DNA of 34,626 nt from SMWD01 sp051008895 (GTDB lineage: Bacteria; Pseudomonadota; Gammaproteobacteria; Steroidobacterales; GCA-2729495). Of this stretch, positions 31,936 through 34,626 are shown one piece after another (positions within the stretch are counted from its first letter, which is position 1; each line of letters starts with the position of its first letter). Location: positions 1 to 34,626 of the forward strand of contig JBPCXI010000255.1 in the NCBI GenBank assembly GCA_051008895.1, given 5' to 3'. The notes under the pieces are model-generated. The model worked only from the letters and a program-made list of their open reading frames with translations. It did not search any database and was not told where the DNA came from. The position numbers and the translations under genes are program-made.

Positions 31936-32958
31936 CTATAAGTACTCGCGCACCAATATTTCTGCGATCTGCACACTGTTCAATGCGGCGCCCTTGCGCA
32001 CGTTGTCGGAGACGATCCACATGTCGATACCACGCTCATGCGAAATGTCGTCGCGGATACGGCCGACGAATACGTCGTCGCGCTGCGCCGCTTCCGTCAC
32101 AGCGGTCGGGTAACCCCCGGGCTGCGCTTCGTCGATCACCGTAACGCCGGCCGACGCGGACAGCAGCTCGCGAACTTCGGCGGCGCTGATCGCGTCGCGC
32201 GTTTCGATGTGCACCGCCTCGGAATGCCCGTAAAACACGGGAATTCGCACGGCCGTCGGGTTCACCAGTATCGACTCGTCGCCGAGCAGCTTGCGGGTCT
32301 CCCACACCATCTTCATTTCTTCGCGCGTGTAGCCATTGTCCTGGAAGCTGTCGATGTGCGGTATCGCATTGAATGCGATCGGTTTTTCGCCGTCTTCCAG
32401 GTCTTTTGGGCGACCACTGAGCATCGCAGCCGCCTGCACGGCGAGATCCTCGACCAAGCCGCGACCGGCGCCGGACACAGCCTGGTACGTCGCGACGTTG
32501 ATGCGCTCGATACCCACCGCATCGTGAATAGGCTTGAGCGCCACGACCATCTGGATCGTCGAGCAGTTCGGATTCGCAATGATGTTGCGCGGCGGATAGC
32601 CCGCGACCGCCTCCGCGTTGACCTCGGGCACGACAAGCGGGATATCCGGTTCAGTGCGGAAATGCGATGTATTGTCAACGACGACACAGCCGGCGGCCCC
32701 GGCGCGCGGCGCGTGCTCGGCCGAAATACTGCCGCCGGCCGAGAACAGGCCGATGTCGGTGCCGTCGAAATCGAACTCCGCGAGATCGCCGATCTTGATG
32801 TGCCGGCCACGAAACTCGACCGTCTTGCCGACGGACCGGGCACTGGCGAGCGGACGCAGTTCGGCGACCGGAAAATCGCGCTGCTCCAGAATCTCGATAA
32901 TCGTCTGGCCGACCAGCCCGGTGGCGCCGACGACGGCAATGTTAAAGTAATCTTTCAC
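31936..32958 (-). CDS. asd: aspartate-semialdehyde dehydrogenase
   Basis: This 340-residue NADPH enzyme makes aspartate semialdehyde for lysine/diaminopimelate, threonine and methionine synthesis. The nucleotide motif GATGLVG is at 11-17 and the catalytic cysteine is C132 (NPNCSTIQM). YQAVSGAGRG and PVFYGHSEAVHIE are also seen. The length fits the shorter ASADH class (about 340) rather than the enterobacterial form (about 367). The start is GTG (32956-32958); no Shine-Dalgarno precedes it, and the upstream 41 bases are nearly all A/T. It lies between aroC and fimV in the conserved order. Confidence 0.96.
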   Translation of the reverse strand: MKDYFNIAVVGATGLVGQTIIEILEQRDFPVAELRPLASARSVGKTVEFRGRHIKIGDLAEFDFDGTDIGLFSAGGSISAEHAPRAGAAGCVVVDNTSHFRTEPDIPLVVPEVNAEAVAGYPPRNIIANPNCSTIQMVVALKPIHDAVGIERINVATYQAVSGAGRGLVEDLAVQAAAMLSGRPKDLEDGEKPIAFNAIPHIDSFQDNGYTREEMKMVWETRKLLGDESILVNPTAVRIPVFYGHSEAVHIETRDAISAAEVRELLSASAGVTVIDEAQPGGYPTAVTEAAQRDDVFVGRIRDDISHERGIDMWIVSDNVRKGAALNSVQIAEILVREYL

Positions 32959-32960
32959 GT

Positions 32961-33001
32961 TCTATATATAACTATATATATTTATTAAATTTTAATTAAA
33001 A
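32961..33001. other. A/T-only spacer between aroC and asd
   Basis: Of these 41 bases, 39 are A or T, with alternating TATATA runs, in a genome of roughly 60% GC. It directly precedes the GTG start of asd and lacks a purine-rich ribosome-binding site. It could act as an unstructured leader, a promoter-like element or an A/T-rich protein-binding site. Confidence 0.7.
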
Positions 33002-34087
33002 CTAGATCTGCGGCGTATCGGTGCTGACATCCGCGTTTTGCGCCCGCTGGCGCAGATAGTGATCCAGCAGCACGATGGCCAGCATCGCCTCGGCGATCGG
33101 CGTTGCGCGCAGGCCGACGCACGGGTCGTGGCGCCCGGTCGTGACGATTTCGGCCGGCTGACCGGCGACATCGATCGTCTCGCCAGGCAAACGGATGCTG
33201 GACGTCGGTTTCATCGCGATACTGACGCGAACGTCCTGACCTGACGATATGCCGCCGAGCGTACCGCCGGACGAGTTCTTTTTGAACCCGGACGGCGCCA
33301 ATTCGTCGCGATGCTCGGTACCTTTCTGCTCGACGCAGGCAAAACCGTCGCCGAACTCGACGCCCTTGACCGCCCCGATACTCATCAGCGCGTGGGCCAC
33401 GTCGGCCTCGAGTTTGTCGAACACCGGCTCGCCGAGCCCGACCGGCATGCCGGTCGCACGGATGCTGAGCCGCGCACCGATCGAGTCGCCCTCCTTGCGC
33501 AACGCGTCCATGTAGGCTTCGAGTTCCGGCACCCGGTCCGGGTCCGCACAAAAGAACGGATTGTCGTCGACGGTGTCCGGATGCGGTGCGTCGACGACGA
33601 TCGGACCGAGCTGGCGCAGGTAGCCGTGAATCTCCACACCGACGCGTTCACGCAGGTATTTCTTCGCGATCGCGCCTGCCGCGACCCGGATGACCGTCTC
33701 GCGCGCCGATGCGCGGCCGCCGCCTCGATAGTCTCGAATCCCGTATTTCTGATGAAATGTGTAGTCGGCGTGCCCGGGCCGGAACAGATCCTTGATCTTC
33801 GAGTAGTCCTTCGAGCGCTGATCGACGTTTTCGACCAGCAGACCGATCGAGGTACCGGTGGTCACGCCATCGAAGACGCCGGACAGGATTCGCACCGCGT
33901 CCGGCTCCTTGCGCTGCGTCGTATGCCGGGACTTGCCGGGCCGCCGCCGCTCCAGGTCGACCTGCATGTCGGTCTCGCTCAGCGCCATGCCCGGCGGGCA
34001 GCCGTCGACGACGCCGCCGAGCGCCGGGCCGTGGCTCTCTCCGAACGTCGTAACGGCGAACAGTTTGCCTATGGTGTTGCCTGACAT
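33002..34087 (-). CDS. aroC: chorismate synthase
   Basis: This 361-residue FMN-dependent enzyme converts EPSP to chorismate, the last step of the shikimate pathway. The signature FGESHGPALGGVVDGCPPG is at about 16-34. RRRPGKSRHTTQRKE, the YRGGGRASARETVIRVAAGAIAKK region and FGDGFACVE follow in order. The length equals E. coli AroC (361). The ATG at 34085-34087 starts MSGNTIGKLF, as in relatives. prmB ends 32 bases upstream on the same strand, so prmB-aroC-asd probably form one operon. Confidence 0.98.
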   Translation of the reverse strand: MSGNTIGKLFAVTTFGESHGPALGGVVDGCPPGMALSETDMQVDLERRRPGKSRHTTQRKEPDAVRILSGVFDGVTTGTSIGLLVENVDQRSKDYSKIKDLFRPGHADYTFHQKYGIRDYRGGGRASARETVIRVAAGAIAKKYLRERVGVEIHGYLRQLGPIVVDAPHPDTVDDNPFFCADPDRVPELEAYMDALRKEGDSIGARLSIRATGMPVGLGEPVFDKLEADVAHALMSIGAVKGVEFGDGFACVEQKGTEHRDELAPSGFKKNSSGGTLGGISSGQDVRVSIAMKPTSSIRLPGETIDVAGQPAEIVTTGRHDPCVGLRATPIAEAMLAIVLLDHYLRQRAQNADVSTDTPQI

Positions 34088-34119
34088 GACTTTAAAATCA
34101 ATAAATTAGTTGATAAACA

Positions 34120-34626
34120 TCAAGTAAATACTTGCTCTTCGTCGCGTGCGAGATCCGCCGCGCCGAGTAACGCGATGCCCTCGCCGCCGCGCTCGAACTC
34201 GGGCCAGACGAACGGCAGGCGGGGAAATGCCGCCTCCAGCGTCTCGGCGCCAAGTCCGACCTCGACCGCGAGCAGGCCGGCGGGCGTCAAATGCCGGGCC
34301 GCATCTTGCAGGATCCCGCGCGTCGATGCCAGACCGTCGGCCCCGCTGCCGAGTGCCAGCGCCGGCTCGTGGGTGAACTCCGCGGGCAGCGCCGCGACGT
34401 CGTCGACCGGAACATAGGGCGGGTTCGATGCGATCAGGTCGAAGCGCCCGTCGACCCCGTCGAACAGATCCGCCTGCAGCAACCGGACGCGATCGCCGAG
34501 ACCGTGCCGCTCGACGTTAAGCGCCGCGACTGCCAGTGCATCGGGCGACAGGTCGGTGGCAACGACCTCCGCGCCCGGAAACGCACTGGCACAGGCGATC
34601 GCGATGCAGCCGCTGCCGGTGCCGAT
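34120..34626 (-). CDS. prmB: ribosomal protein L3 N5-glutamine methyltransferase PrmB, partial
   Basis: The visible 168 residues are the C-terminal part of a class I SAM methyltransferase that runs off the right edge. Motif I GTGSGCIAIA lies at the edge. D-L-S-P-D-A-L after it and the NPPYVPVDD motif (the N/D-PPY signature of glutamine and adenine methyltransferases) identify the HemK/PrmB family. PrmB rather than PrmC is favoured by the position immediately upstream of aroC; PrmC genes usually sit by prfA. It methylates Gln150 of ribosomal protein L3 in E. coli. Confidence 0.92.
   Translation of the reverse strand: MGTGSGCIAIACASAFPGAEVVATDLSPDALAVAALNVERHGLGDRVRLLQADLFDGVDGRFDLIASNPPYVPVDDVAALPAEFTHEPALALGSGADGLASTRGILQDAARHLTPAGLLAVEVGLGAETLEAAFPRLPFVWPEFERGGEGIALLGAADLARDEEQVFT

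Overview
The window is ordinary chromosomal DNA of a GC-rich Gram-negative bacterium, almost certainly a gammaproteobacterium. The protein sequences and two long stretches of gene order both point there: tig-clpP-clpX-lon-hupB-ppiD next to folD and a tRNA cluster, and prmB-aroC-asd-fimV-truA-accD-folC-SPOR-cvpA-purF. NhaB, FimV, LpxH and a TviB-type sugar-nucleotide dehydrogenase fit a free-living, probably marine, Gram-negative. The family or genus cannot be fixed from the sequence alone. 28 protein genes and 7 tRNA genes are supported. Most lie on the minus strand.

Layout. 1-696: 5' part of a UDP-sugar dehydrogenase gene (tviB type), cut by the window edge. 828-2330: nhaB. 2416-4411: a translationally coupled set (SAM methyltransferase, rnhA, dnaQ). 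4592-5371: fabI on the plus strand, convergent with an acidic amino-acid symporter (5392-6708); a perfect palindrome sits between them. 6835-15709: the protein quality-control block, transcribed as tig, clpP, clpX, lon, hupB, tRNA-Val, tRNA-Asp, ppiD. A textbook heat-shock (sigma-32) promoter lies in front of lon. 15768-19159: a tRNA region (Leu, then Lys, His, Arg, Pro) interrupted by a 835-residue secreted protein with a duplicated domain and a C-terminal dockerin. 19345-21589: folD, a secreted cyclophilin and lpxH on the plus strand. 21611-22846: a Ser/Thr kinase with a degenerate receiver domain. 22885-28671: purF, cvpA, SPOR protein, folC, accD, truA. 28708-34626: fimV, asd, aroC and the partial prmB.

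Working together: Tig, ClpXP, Lon and PpiD fold or degrade proteins in the cytoplasm and at the membrane. FabI and AccD serve fatty-acid synthesis, and LpxH lipid A. FolD and FolC serve folate, PurF purines, and Asd and AroC amino acids and aromatics. FimV and the SPOR protein act at the cell envelope.

The parts that are not routine are the dockerin protein lodged in the tRNA cluster, the pseudo-receiver kinase after purF, repeat tracts in fimV, the SPOR gene and purF, and several inverted repeats at operon boundaries. No CRISPR array, insertion sequence, integrase, plasmid origin or rRNA gene was seen, and no gene-free stretch exceeds about 210 bases.
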